From contig NC_133473.1 in NCBI RefSeq assembly GCF_025370935.1, positions 6,799,943 to 6,863,942 of the forward strand: a DNA stretch of 64,000 nucleotides, written 5' to 3'. Numbering within the stretch: position 1 is the stretch's first letter; each line of letters begins with the position of its first letter. The DNA is from Choristoneura fumiferana. Lineage: Eukaryota > Arthropoda > Insecta > Lepidoptera > Tortricidae. Below the pieces are notes generated by a model. It saw only the letters and a program-made list of their open reading frames with translations. It was not told the DNA's origin and ran no database searches. The position numbers and the translations under genes are program-made. Shown piece after piece: positions 1 through 13,400 of the stretch.

Positions 1-94
1 GTGTAAGGGACGTTAAAAAAAAGGTTATAAGTTAGGAACTGTTTTACTGCGCATAATTAATAACTTAATTTGTTGATTATTTTTAAACTGTGTC

Positions 95-495
95 ATGCAG
101 AAATTTAAAGACCTATTGAACATTCCTACTCTGTCTCTACTTTTCGACCTTTCCTCTACCCCACTTTCCTTCTTTATAAATCGTGTAATGTACTTACCGT
201 TAGACAAATATTTATTATGCACACAGTTCTTAAACAGCATGCCGCACTCCCCTACAATACTAACACTACTAATAAGAGACGAAAAGATACATTTTGCCCT
301 AGCAATATGGGGAAGAAAAAACATGCCTTCTCTTCTAGATTTTACGTTTTCCTAGGGCCTTTTCTCTACAACAGATTAAACGCCAAATGGGACATATTTT
401 CACTTAGTTACTCACGTGCTAAGAAAACCCTCCAAGAAGAACTCCAAAAGTTATCTTACGAAGATACAGAGAAATTGTTGACTGTTCTTAAATGA
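95..495 (+). pseudogene. LINE ORF C-terminal fragment, frameshifted
   Basis: Two overlapping frames shift at about 330. The first contains LDKYLLCTQFLNSMPHSPTI, the second a YVFLGPFLYNRLNAKWDIF end followed by an amphipathic helix and a stop at 495. A G-P-x-L-x-N-x-L motif just before a helical C-terminus is common at the end of insect non-LTR retrotransposon ORF2 proteins. It is read as a decayed LINE end, with low certainty about the clade. Confidence 0.4.
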
Positions 496-829
496 TTTTT
501 TTTTTATTTTCTATTGTAGATAGGTAGGTACATATAATGACAAATACCATAATGTTACATTTTATAATTCACCTTAGGTATTAAAATCAAGATTAGTTTA
601 ATTTTATGCAAGTGTTATTTTTTTTTAGACATTAATGTAATTTTAATTTTTCTCGCCTGAAACACAGGATTATCCTAGTTCAGGCATCATGTGTTACTTT
701 TTCCTTTTAAGTCTACTAGATAAATTGTATTATTTTGTAAGAAAGTATTTTTTAATAAAGATTTTTTTTTTTATTCCTTTAATGTTAGCGAAAATCAAAA
801 ATATTAATGCTAGAAGCTGTGCTGGCCTA

Positions 830-1226
830 CATACAGTTTAACCAATGGCCTCTCAAGCAAAGCACCGTGGGATCAAACCCGGGCTTGCACCTCGTTTTTC
901 GAAATTCATTACATTTGAAAATTACCAAGCGCTTTACGGTGAGAAACATCGTGAGGACAGCACCATAGGCGTATGTACAGGGGGGGGCGGGGCGGGGGCC
1001 GTGCCCATCCCATCATGGTCTAGTGCCCACCCCAGGTTGTTGGGTTACCGATTCGAAATTCTATAATACTGATATCTTAACACAAATATCCAGGCCAGCT
1101 CCCCTGAAGAATGAACAAATGGAAATGGGCAGCACAAACCTGCGAAGCAATTCAATGCTGTAAAGTCCCAATTAGCACCGAGCCCGCGTGAGAACTACGG
1201 CCCCAGCCCTCTCATTCTGAGATCTA
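830..1226 (+). repeat. tRNA-derived SINE (lepidopteran, HaSE-like), interrupted copy
   Basis: It has a tRNA-like B box (GGGATCAAACCC), the diagnostic GAGAAACATCGTGAGGA, CCTGCGAAGCAATTCAATG and GAACTACGGCCCCAGCCCTC. The middle (about 964-1,080) is replaced by a G-rich stretch of a different repeat. Other copies of this SINE lie near 19.24, 35.0 and 49.6 kb. Confidence 0.65.
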
Positions 1227-1349
1227 TCCGAAAATTTTAAAAATTACGTGTAAAACAGCCCATTGCGGCCTACTTGCAAAACAAACGATTTGAATTTGAT
1301 CCTGTGGCCAGCGGCGGGGCGTATGATGGCAGGGATTGTTGTTACTAAC

Positions 1350-1483
1350 TTGCTCTTGAGCGAGGAGTGTATGAGCCGCGCGAAGGCGGCGGCAGCCTCT
1401 GCGTTCGTCGCTTGCGGTAGCAGCGCGCCGCGGACGTAGCTGACCGCCGTCGTCGTCACTCCCGGCACGCCGGACGCCGCCAT
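1350..1483 (-). CDS. Pi3K68D: PI3K coding exon 28, last one in the window
   Basis: It encodes MAASGVPGVTTTAVSYVRGA followed by LLPQATNAEAAAAFARLIHS, matching the GMPG..... V.YV...LLP....EA...F..LI..S segment of class II kinases. The donor AA followed by GTTAGT implies a further exon. None is visible down to base 1. Confidence 0.93.
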
Positions 1484-4400
1484 CTGACAAAACAAACAGA
1501 ATGTAACAAATAGTACATTAATCATCATCTCAGCCGTAGTAAGTCCACTGATGGACATAGGCCTCCCACATAGACCTCCAGTTGCTTCGGTTGGCAAAAA
1601 GTGTTTTTTTATTTGAGGTTTATGAGGGGGGGTTGCCAATACTCGACACGCTTGGAAAGCGGGTTGGCGAGCGCAGTATAAGGTCTAAAAGCAGCCAAGA
1701 AGACGATGCTGCCCATCTTCTGGTATTATTCCTCAGCCGGTTTCTACGGCGTCCACAGGAAGAGAGGAGGAGGCAACATTCTTACGCCGACGGCCCAGCA
1801 CCCCACTGCATACATTGTGTACTGTTAACTACGAAAGTCACCCTAACTCTGTGGAAAGCTCTAAGGATCTAATAGTAATTGAATTGCATAGTACGTACCG
1901 TTAACTACAAGGAGATCGATAGTACGGTCAAAATTTCAAAGATATGTATACACGACCTTGATATTAAGCCAATAAAGTCGAGTATACACCACTTGCACAC
2001 CGCGTTTTTTAAACACGGCATCGACGCGCGGTCTAGAAATAGTGCAGCCACACAATTCGCGTGCGTATCGCGCTTGTATCGATACAAACGCGCGTCCATG
2101 GCGCAGTGTGCAAAAGGCCTTTACTAAACAGAGCACATGGTATAGCACGTGTTAAAGTAAGGATGGGGACTCACCAGCGCGAACAGGTCCAGTATGTGAT
2201 CGTGGTGCGCCCGCACTACGTTGAACGCCATACAGCAGAGCTCCACGAAGTGCTGGAAGCGCTGCGTCGGCCGTTCGCCGCCGTTTATAACGTACACCAT
2301 ATCGTTCGTCAGCACAAACGGCGCGCGGTCTCTGTCAATTTCATGTTTAGGATAAGCGAGTGAGGGCCTACGCTAGTTGAGCCGGTTTGTACGGTGCGGG
2401 AGGACGCCTATTGAAAAATATTTTGTTTTTATTAACTGGATGGCAAAACGAGCAAGTGGGTCTCCTGATGATATAGATCAGCCACCGCCCATAGACACCT
2501 GCAAACTTGCAATGTATGCCAACCTAGAGGCCTAGATGGGATACCTCAAGTGCCAGTAATTTCCACCGGCTGTCTAATCTCCACGCCGAAACACAAACAG
2601 TGCAAGCACTGCTGCTTCACGGCAGGATTAGCGAGCAAGATGGTTTAGCAATCCGGGCAGACCTGCACAAGGTCCTACCGCCTGAAAAATAGTATGAGCA
2701 GCGCTAAAGGGCTCCTAGACGGGCCATATTTTCACTGCAATATGTGGCCGGCATCTATTGGTGTCCCTGTCTAACATGTGAGTAAGAGAGGGACACCAAT
2801 AGTTGCCGGCCACAAATTGCAGAGAAAATATGGCCCGTCTAGGAGCCTCTTAACTGCACCCGACGGATTTTACTTGTGCGCCCGTGCGCCCGGCGCCAGC
2901 TAACATCAGTGGATGCTGTTATAATTGTGTAGAATAGATTTGACGGTAAGCGTTCAGTTTTTTATGCTTACTATTAAGACTGACTGAAAAATATGCAAAA
3001 ACATAATTTTCAAATTATTGAAATAGAAATAGGTACCTTTTAAAGTTGCCAAACATCTGTGCGTCGCCCAAAAACTTTCCAAAGTCTATGTGGAAGAGAT
3101 GGCCGGAGGTTTTCAACATGATGTTGTCATTGTGTCGGTCGCAGATGCCCAGTAGGTAGGTGGCAACACTATAGCCAGCACAGGACGCTAATAAACAAAT
3201 ATAAAATTAACACTATTTGAAAGAACTAGGTACGAATTTTTTTCATAAAAACAAAAAGTGATGATAGAATTTCAGCTTACCAGTGAAGTTATCCCTGGCC
3301 CTCTGGTACTCCAATTCCGAGGGGTTATGTTTGGCAAGCCACTCGGCTATGGGCTTGTCTTTGAAGGACCCAGTCAGGCCCCACTCGGTCTGGATCGCCC
3401 TCAGGGTCTCCGCTTCTGAGACTATTTCTATCATACCTGAAATACAAAACGAATTATAAATATAACATTATACTGACACTGAATTAAATATGCTAATTAC
3501 CAGTGGGTTAACTTAGGTAGATTACATTTTAACATTTTGTCTTTGTAGATTTCATTAATGTTGCATAAAAAAACACAAGTGCCTAATTTCTTTGATTCTA
3601 GCGGTTGAAATTTTTAGTTTTTATGTATGTATGTATTTAAATACTTTATTGTACATAAAACACAAAATAATACAAAAAGAAAACAACAAAACAAAAAGAG
3701 TACAAAGGCGAACTTATTCCTAAAAGGAATCTTTTCAAGCTAACCTAAACTAAGCTCTCACGATTAACACCAAAGCTTTACTGATTGAGAGGATACTCTT
3801 AACATTCTAAGATCTTACCTCTCCGGTCACTAGTTGGTAGCGTTTGGAATGTGACCATCCGCAGATCCAAGCCCGCTTTCAGCCACAAACTGTCCATAAC
3901 CTTCATTACTTGCAACACCAAGGCATCTTGTCGCAAGTCGTCTCCAACCTGCAAGTTAAAAATGTATGTAAACTTTTAACTGGGCTTTGAACAGTCAATG
4001 TTTTTGTGTGCGACAGACGACTTTGAATAGGGTATTCGACAACTCCTGACATATATGGCAATATACCCTGACACACAATATATATATATATGGTCAATGC
4101 TTTGCGAAGAAAACAAATATAGTTGAAAATTGAAATTAGTGTTTTTTGAAAAATTTCATATTTGTTTCTTTAACGCTTTCCTCAATGCAGTTTTAAGGCG
4201 CTACTTGAGTATAACTTCACGTGCTAGTATGTTTTCTCCGTTTAATCATGAATTTTAAACCTCTATAACTATGTTATTTGTAAAATTAACTTAAAAAATA
4301 TTATTTTCATTCGCTAACACGCGATGACACTCTATGATTTCTAAAATAAATACAATAAAATTTCAAATACCGAATTTTTTTCGAAGCATCAGGAAAAATA

Positions 4401-7400
4401 CCTTAAACATGGAGGGTACTACGGCGTTGTCGCTCCCAATGAAGTTGATTTTGAGCGGTAGCGTGTTGGAATTGAAGTACATACACGACCTAGAATTAGA
4501 AAGTTATATAAGACAACGATTCATATCACTTCAATCGTTAATACTAAAGAAAATCTTGTCGCGCACTTCGTAAAGCTAGCAGTATCACCTAAAACGGCCA
4601 AACTTTACTCACTAGAGGTACATCTGTACTCTTATTTGGGTCAATCAACATTTAAGTGTATTTTATTCTGTCGCGTAACTCAAGAGACATCAGTGATATA
4701 CTTTCTTAGAAAAATGTTTGTATAGTAAATAAATAAATAAATAGCAAATGATTGTTACTATTAGGAGATAAGATCAGATCTCCTAAGCATATTACTGATC
4801 AGCCATGAAGGAATTGCTATAAAACTGTCACAACTCACTTGAATCCCCTTAAAATCATACTTTTAACGAGTAACTCGTGAGACGTTACCATGGCAACGAG
4901 CTACACTAAAACCACAAAACAGATAGGTACAGAAATCAATCTACATACAAAGTGCGCTCGAGCAACGCACACATAGACACTGCTCACGTACACGATATCT
5001 CGTTATCTATCTCTCCATTTTAGTTATTATTAATTTATATTTCCATACTTCCCGTTTCATTCTCAACAATAAATCCAACAACTAGATACGAGTGCCACTA
5101 CCACGATAGTTTTTTGTGCATAAGCCATAGTTGTCAAACCCTAGAGCGACCGCCGAGCGTAGGTATGAAAAGTGAAGTACATACATGAGATCGACTTCTG
5201 TACCTATCTGTTTTGTGCTAAAACGTTGATTGACCCTTTATTCCATCCCTAGTGTACTCACTTGACGTCCACGTCGTGCACGCAGTGGTGCAGCGCGAGC
5301 GGCAGCGCGGCGGGCTCGGCGCGCAGCAGCGCCGCGAGCCGCTCCGCGCCGGCGCTGAGCGCGCGCGCGCGCCCGCCGTCCTTGGCGGACTTGACTGACA
5401 GCGCCACTTCCGACAGCGTCTGGAAACGCACGCAACGTTTGATCAGGGATCTTCAAATTCGAAGTTCGTATCGTACCGTCCCTCTCACTCTCATATTAAA
5501 TAATACCTCAGTTACCTATCCTCGCCTAGCACATCTCTAGGTGAAACAGCTGAGCGGAGCGAGGCTAGGTAAATGAAGCTTTTCTATTGGTCCATGAAAA
5601 ACACATTCCTCGCACAGCTCTGGTGGAAACGGAGCCTTAACTGCATTAATGCCTTTGCTTCCTAACGATATGCAGCACTCGTACGATTGACTCGACACAG
5701 TGGGTAACATAATCGGACAAATTACAGTTGCAAGATTCACTCTTTTCATACCCATGTGGGTTGGCAACGCGTGTTCAATACCTCTAGCAACCTGCTAGCT
5801 CGCCTACTTGTTTTGTTTCTAAAAACGCATCTCACCTTGACAAGCAACTGTTGCCGGACCAGTGTCCGAGTCAGTTGCTCCCCGCAGATTGCGAGTAAAG
5901 CTCGCAACATAAGTCGGTAGCGCCACGTCGCCGTCACGCATTCGAAACTTTCTTGCGCGTCGCCAGCGTTATCTTCTATTGTGATACCGAGGAACTCTTG
6001 ACTAGGCGCCTGCAATCATAAAAATAAAAGAAGAAATAACTTTAGTTAATAGCACAAATCAGTAGTGAGTTAACCAAAAAACATTATAAGCAGGGAAGAT
6101 AACAAGCTGTCTGGGCTCTTAAGAGAAACCTCTTTCTTCTAGTCAACTATTTAGATACAGAAATGTAGATTTACCCTACACCTCATATCATGACATGATG
6201 ACGTAATTACTTACCTGTGGTACGTTTGGTAGCGAGTGGACCAGCAACCAGAACAGCCGGTGAGCGACCGCGGGGGCCGCCAAAGCTCTCGATAGCAATA
6301 GCTCTGTAGAAAAAAAAAACATGAAAATATAAATTTCATTCATGGAGAAATATCAGCTATAATATCGGTTGGCGGTACGAACCTGCGAGCGGACTGGCTT
6401 GATACGTGTTGTGACGTAGCGCCTGCGTCAGCTGCGGGAGCACGCGACAGAGGTCATCGTCCGACATCTGGTTTATCAAATTAGTCGCCGTCTCGCGTAC
6501 CTCCGAGTCTGGGAAACTGTAAGAGGAAGTCAAAGTCAAAATTTGTTTATTCAATTTTGGACAAGTACTAATGAATGTTCAAAAATATACCGGTTCGGTA
6601 AAACCTCTATTCATAATGAGTTATTTTTTAAAGAGAGACCCTTTTTTTCAACGTTAATTAATGATTTACATCAGTTAACTTTTTCAGTAGTTTCGGAGCA
6701 AATTGGCTGTGACAGACGGATGGACAGACAGGTGATTCTATAAGGGTTCGGGTTTTTTCCTATTGAGGTAAAACCGTAAAAACCGTAGGAATGAAACCTA
6801 ATTGTCATTTCGAAAAAAAAACCACAGATTACTGATCCGGAAAAAATACTTAGGGCCTGTCTCACCACTTGTCGACTAACTTTAAGTGACGGATATCAGT
6901 GATGCCGTCTCTGTTTGTTTTTTCCGAATAAACAAAGACGGCATTACTTTTATCTGACACTTAAAGTTAGTCGACAAGTGGTGAAACAGGCCCTTAATAT
7001 TTCTTTATAAAAACTATGAAGTGCAAGCTTATACTTTATGAAACCGCATCCTCCCTCCGTGTTGCGAGTACGACTCACACTTGCTTGGCAGACTTTTTCA
7101 AATCACAACGCAAAATAAGTAGTTCAACTTACCAGGGCAACAGCAGATGCATAGCGTTAAGCGGCGAAGGCTTGTCCCAGCGATGCAGTAAGCTGATGAG
7201 TTGGGCTCGATGCTCGCCGTACCAGTTTGTCGCGGCGAGCAATACCAGGGGCAAAGCGCCGGGCAGCTCCACTAGGTATTGGCGTTTCTCCCACATTACC
7301 TACAAATAAGTCAAATTGGGTGCCTTAAGTTTTTTGGGGTGGTCCATATTATATTTTTTATCGATAGTAGACTTATAATGTAGCTCACTCCTATAGAAGT

Positions 7401-10400
7401 ATAGATAGTCTTTGTTCTCTGGCCGTTTTTTTATTTGTAAAAATAAATTGAAACTTTATTTCGGTATACATACCACACGTTTCCTGAGATAATAGGTTTT
7501 GTGCCTTGGTCTGTTTGTTTTAAAAAAAAGAGGTCGTATTGACAGCTGTCAGTTGTCAAATGAACGACACATACATACGTACACGAACGTACACGTACGG
7601 CGACATTTGACAACTGACAGCTGTCAACCCGACCTCCTTTTTTATATCAAACAGACCAAGGCACAAAACCCATCAATCTCACGACACGTTTCGTGAGATT
7701 TGCCGAAGTAAATTTTCAATTGATTTTTACAAAAAAAACGGAAATTAAAAAAAAACTATCTACAGGTGCGAGCTACATTATAAGTCTACTATCGATAAAA
7801 AATATAATATGGACCATCCGGCTTGTGGGAAATACAGACGTAGCGTAATATTTTTAACTGAGCCTGAGAATTGGGTAGTTTCCTGAGTAAAAAAAAATAT
7901 AGCGCGTCATCGTTAGTTAGATTATCAGAAAATATTGGACACGTTTTTTTTCATTTAGAAAGAAAGAAAATACATTTATTTAACGCCATAAAAACAAACA
8001 TAGAACAAATACAAGACATACATGACGCTAAACAGGTCCCCACTTAGCATAATGCCACGGCAAGCCGTGGCGCTGATTTTCAGTGAGGACCTTATCTAAA
8101 AACAAACTATAATACTTATTATTAAATTGTATGGCAACACCGGCTTAAACAGTTCAATCGTGTGCAGTTGAATTGTTTTGTCACCATTTGTCAAACAAAC
8201 AATAAATTATAAAGATAAAGCGCGTCAAAGTTCGGAAGTGGGGCAGTGATGTCAGGCCATGCTAAAGTGTCGCTCGGCGTGATGGCACGTGCTACTAAAA
8301 ACTGAGGCCGTATTGCCTCGCGATCGCAATCAAATAACAGTTTTTGTATGCAAAAGCGAGCGCCAGAAACGTTAGGCCATACGGCCTCTGGTATATCTTC
8401 ATAATTATTTGTTTAATTGGCCAAAGAAGAAATAAGTGTCTAATATTTATAATAATCTAACGGACTAATTAGATTTTTTAGCACACTAGCATATTAGCGT
8501 GAGGGGGAGAAACCCTGTCCTGCTTAGTTGCCGAACATTCTAGTTGAATTGCCTCACTAGTTGATATTATTACGTTACGACAAAGATAATGAAATAGAGG
8601 GTACTTTTTCACAGCCTACAACAGTCTCCTCACCTCTCTACAGTCCGTAGGCATTCTCTGGTAGGCGCCCTGTTCGATTAAAAGGAGCAGCTGCGACTGT
8701 GTGTGGCCGTCCAGTGAATCGAAGGATGGCAGTGACGTAGGAATCGCTACTTCTTCGCTGCTCGTCCATTTTACTCCAGTGTGGGAGTACAGCGGGATTT
8801 CTAAAGATTAGACAGTATTAGACCAATCGAAAGCATTATTCGCTTTTAAATAGTAGATCGTAAAAAGCGCGCGTTATTTTACTACAGTCTTTTATATGCG
8901 CCTGAGCCACAGGCGAGGGTTAATAGTTAAATCGAAAATAAAATAGGTTTTATAAACAAGTTATACACTCCGCTTTTGACTTCGAGTGTGAGTAAATTAA
9001 ACAGTAACAGTGAAAATAAATTTTCATTGACTTACTACCTTTTATTTCATATAATAATTTATTGGAATTGTCTAATTTCATGAATTTATAAATTTAAAAA
9101 CATGAATTATAAAAAAAAAGTTAAAACATTTCACAAAACTTTAATTGTTAGTGTTTTCTTTTAGCGTAGCGGATGTATGTATGTACGTGTGTATGTGCAA
9201 GTTACCGATGTTAACTACGGGGAACGGCACGGGCGGAGAGTCCATGGGGTGCGGGGCGGGGCCGATGCGCCGGTCGCAGCACGCCGGCCACAGCGGCAGC
9301 ACGTAGGAGCCCGACGCCAGCATGCTGGAACGATACCCTTCATAAATCTAACAACACGTGGGGAAAATTTCAGCTTGCATTTAGGAGACTCGTTGTTGTT
9401 AAAGAGTTCAATTCAAATCGTTTATTATATTTATATATTTTTTTACTATCAGCGTTTTCGGAAAGACCGTCAAGAAGAAGGCGCCGCAAGAAACTTGGCA
9501 GTAATTTTTTCAAAATAAATAATTACAATTAAAATATAGAAAAATGAAGAAACAAATTCTCTCATGAATTTTGTGTGGCAATAGTAATGACGCCACCTAT
9601 TTGCCTACTCAATCGACTGTTATTGTCAGCCTATTCTGTTCCACTGCAGAGCCTCCCCCCGATAGGTACTTCCGCTGCTCCTGTCCACTGCATACAAGAT
9701 CCAGTCCTTCAAGAAGAAGTTTTTCTCCGGCCTCCCCTATAGCCCCCCCCCCCCGGGGGGAAGGGTCGGGGTAAAAGGGGGGAAGGGGAGTAAGGCCTCA
9801 CCGTACGAAACACAGTAGCAAAACTACCCCTTCACGCCGGTATTCTGTGGGAGGCTGGTACTAACCCGGTGGAGCCCGCCCATTCGTACTGCAGCCAGCA
9901 AGTGGTTACAATAAGGCTCTACCACATCAAGTCCAGTTCATAACGCCATCGCCGTCTAGGTCTATGGCCGTATAACGTTAAGAAATAATGATAATGATCG
10001 CAGATCTGCCTACGAATTTCACGTCGACGCATTTAGGAGACCCCTAGTCTCTATAGAACTATCAAATTTCTTACTCACCCGTCATAATTAAACAGCTGTA
10101 TGGCCGCCCAGCCCAACTCCACCAGTTCATACTGCACATCCCCGTTCTCCTCATTACTCTGGCCGTCACCTTCGTTCTGGTTCTCATTGCTCTGATGTTG
10201 GCTGTCCACGGGGCGCGGAGTGCGGCCGTATAGGGTCAGGACTAGGCGGGCTTCTCGGGGCAACTGATTGATGGGCACGTCTTCTAGGTTTAACCTGAGG
10301 AGACGATCTGATTAACTTTTGTTTTTTTTTTATAGGTCAAAGTGAATGGGAACACTTGCAAATACAGTACGATTTACAAGAGCTGGCATGGATGAATTGA

Positions 10401-13400
10401 ATTAGTGAATGAAAATGTCTGTCTTGATGAGTAAGTAGTAAGGGAAGTAGCATGATAAATACGAACGTTTTCGAGAAAATACGATGGGAAACGATTATTT
10501 ACTGCCACTGTACCATCTATTTCCACAAAACGTTTTACGTAAACGTCCCTCAGGATGGCTGACATCAGCTCGATATGTATACAGTCGCAATCAGATATTT
10601 TGAAGTGGCCAAGGTGATCAAAAGTATCGAAACATCCATGCCTTAATTGACTCACCAAGTATCAAAGATGATCCTCGGGTAGAAACCCCCGCACTCTATC
10701 TTGGAGGTCTGGGTAAGATGGAGCCTTTTCAACGGTCTTGTGCCGTACAGCACTTGCGCGTGAAACACGTAGTCGTCGTGACTCCAGCCCGGCGGTAAAC
10801 AGTGGACCGCCTCGATGCAGAACAGGGTTGATTCCGACATCTTATGCGACGGTTCCGCTTCTAGGGGAGAGATGTAATAGTACAGTCACCAGCACCTATA
10901 TCTGACACAACAAAGCGTGCATAAACGAACGACTCCATTTCTAGGGACGGTAGGATGTGGCAGATATTAATGCAGGTGACTGTACATTGCGTTAAGTCGG
11001 GGAGTGAGAAAAGTGCCCTAGGCTGGTACAAATTGACATTGTGCATCTAACAACGACTGTAAGGAGTCGAAGGAGGTCCGCTTTGACTCCATAATTATAC
11101 ATAAGGCGGTGGTAGCTATAAAACCATACCGTGTCTGACAGAATAACGACAATGCATAGTCTATAAAGGGTCTCCGCCAACTCACGCGGGTGCACGGTGC
11201 GGACGCCCGCGCGGCGTGCTGTTTCAATAGAGCAGAGACCCGCTTCACGCAGCGCTGCACTATCACATGACATGAAACAAGCACGCAGCGCAGGTGCCAA
11301 GCCATGCCCGTGCTCCCGCGCGAGTTAGCGGTGGCCCTAAAAACCACTAGACTGGAAATTTGGAAGGCATACATCGAGTGACATAAGCAAGAAGAAAAGG
11401 CAGTTTTATTTTTATCCTTCCAATGGGGGCGAACGCGTGGACCTAGTAAATGTACATGTAAGATACAGTCAGCAGCAGAATCTGTTATACCAGCCCTATT
11501 AGTATAAACAAAATCTTATATACCTTCTGTCGGTCAGAGCCACATGCGTGGTGTTTTTTGCACATGGAAAGTTACAAAGGTAGAGGCAGAAATTCAATCT
11601 ACTCGAGCTAATCGCACTATAGATACTTCCTCAGAGATTTGACGCTGTACTCACTGTCAGAGCCGGTCTGCGGCGTGACCTGCGCGTCGGCTGTTGTGAA
11701 GTCGAGCAGGCGTGTGCGCGTGTACAGGGCCAGGAGGGCGCGGACGGCGTCGCGGACGCGGTTGCACTGGTGCGCGACTGTCTCGCGCGCGGTCGCCGAC
11801 CGGATCGACACGGCGCAGTATTGCCCCGTGTCCGCTTGGATCTCCGGGGTCATTAGACTGTTGTTGCCCTAGTGAACAATATACATGTGTTCGTACATAC
11901 GCTTGTGTGAAAGTTAATAAATGTCTAATTTCTTTCTTCTTTCTATAAATAAAACCCGGGATAGAAGAGAAATTTCAGGTACGTTGTTGGTTATTTAAAA
12001 AATTGGTAAAAAAAATCTTGCCATAATTGAGTTGTACGGCAACCCCAAGTTCAGAAGAAGGAAGAAAAAGAAACAGTGGACGTATTTTTCAACCCTTCAA
12101 CCATCTCTATGCAAAAAACCACTTCCAGTGGCCCATTTTTAACCGACTTCAAAAAAGGAGGTTGTTTTTTTATGTTTGTTACCTCAAAACTCCGTCATTT
12201 ATGAACCAATTTGATTTTTTTTTGCGTTCGTCTAGGAATGCTTTCAATTAGGTCCCATAAGCACCAAATCAGGATCTGATAATTGGATCCTAAGGAAATC
12301 GAGGGAGCTCTTGAAATGTTGTAGGGACACCTATGGTAATTTTGATATATTTAGTAGTAACTCGTGCATGCTCTTGAAAATCATCATTTAGTGAAGTGAA
12401 ACTGATGATGAAAACCACAGTTGACCATCGGAGTTACTACTCAAAAACAAGTTTTTCATGGGTTGAATTTCAATTACTTTAACACAGTTGCTAAGCAATA
12501 TATGCTCCTCGTAATGCATATGGTGAAATGGAATGGGTGGTGAAGCACCAGGACTCCTCAATAATGAAAGTCTCTGCATCGTAAACAGCAATCTTTTGTA
12601 AAAGGTGACGAGCAGTTAACATTAAGCTATTGTATCTTAGATTATTTACACTAAAAAGGGTAAAAAAAAATATTATAACAATAAATTGAACCAACTACAA
12701 AAAACCATGAAAATAATTTTCTACCAGTCTGAAGTCGGTGCCTCAGCACGAGCCAGCAGGAGTGATTGAAGCCCAATATGTAGTGCGTAGGTGAGGTAGG
12801 CGACTATAGGTCCACTCCTGCTGGCTCGTGCTGAGGCACCGACTTCAGACTGGTAGAAAAATATTTTCATGGTTTTTTGTAGTCGGTTCAATTTTCAATT
12901 TAAAAAGATACCGAACCTCATACTTTTACACCTGCCGTCGTCCTGCATTACTGTGCTTATTTTTTCTGTAATTTATATTTTCTACGGGCTTAAGCCCTTT
13001 TTACATTGCGAGGCCGTAAGCCCACGAGTTTGTAGTGGTCAATGGAGTGCCGCAACGTAAACATGAAAGATTATTCTTGCAGGTTTAACCTGGGCTTTAG
13101 TCGCCTGGAACAAATAAATATGGTATCCTCTCACCTGTCCAGAGCAAGCCTGAGCGAAAGCATTCAAAGTGTGCGTGACATGTAACGTTTCCACGCCTCC
13201 AGCGAGCGCACAAATCGCTTTGACCGCCTGGAATACGGCTTTGGGCGAGCAACTGCCTTCCGCGCCCACCACACCAACCGCACGGGACAACTCGCCTTCC
13301 AGCGTTTCTGACAATAAACCATTCTCTTACTGGGTTGTACTACTGTAACATGTATGTTATGTACTGTGCAATTTCATTAAATAAATAAATATGCCGAATG

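Noticed and set aside
11639..11948. Plus-strand open frames opposite PI3K exon 12
   Set aside because: Shadows of the GC-rich minus-strand exon.
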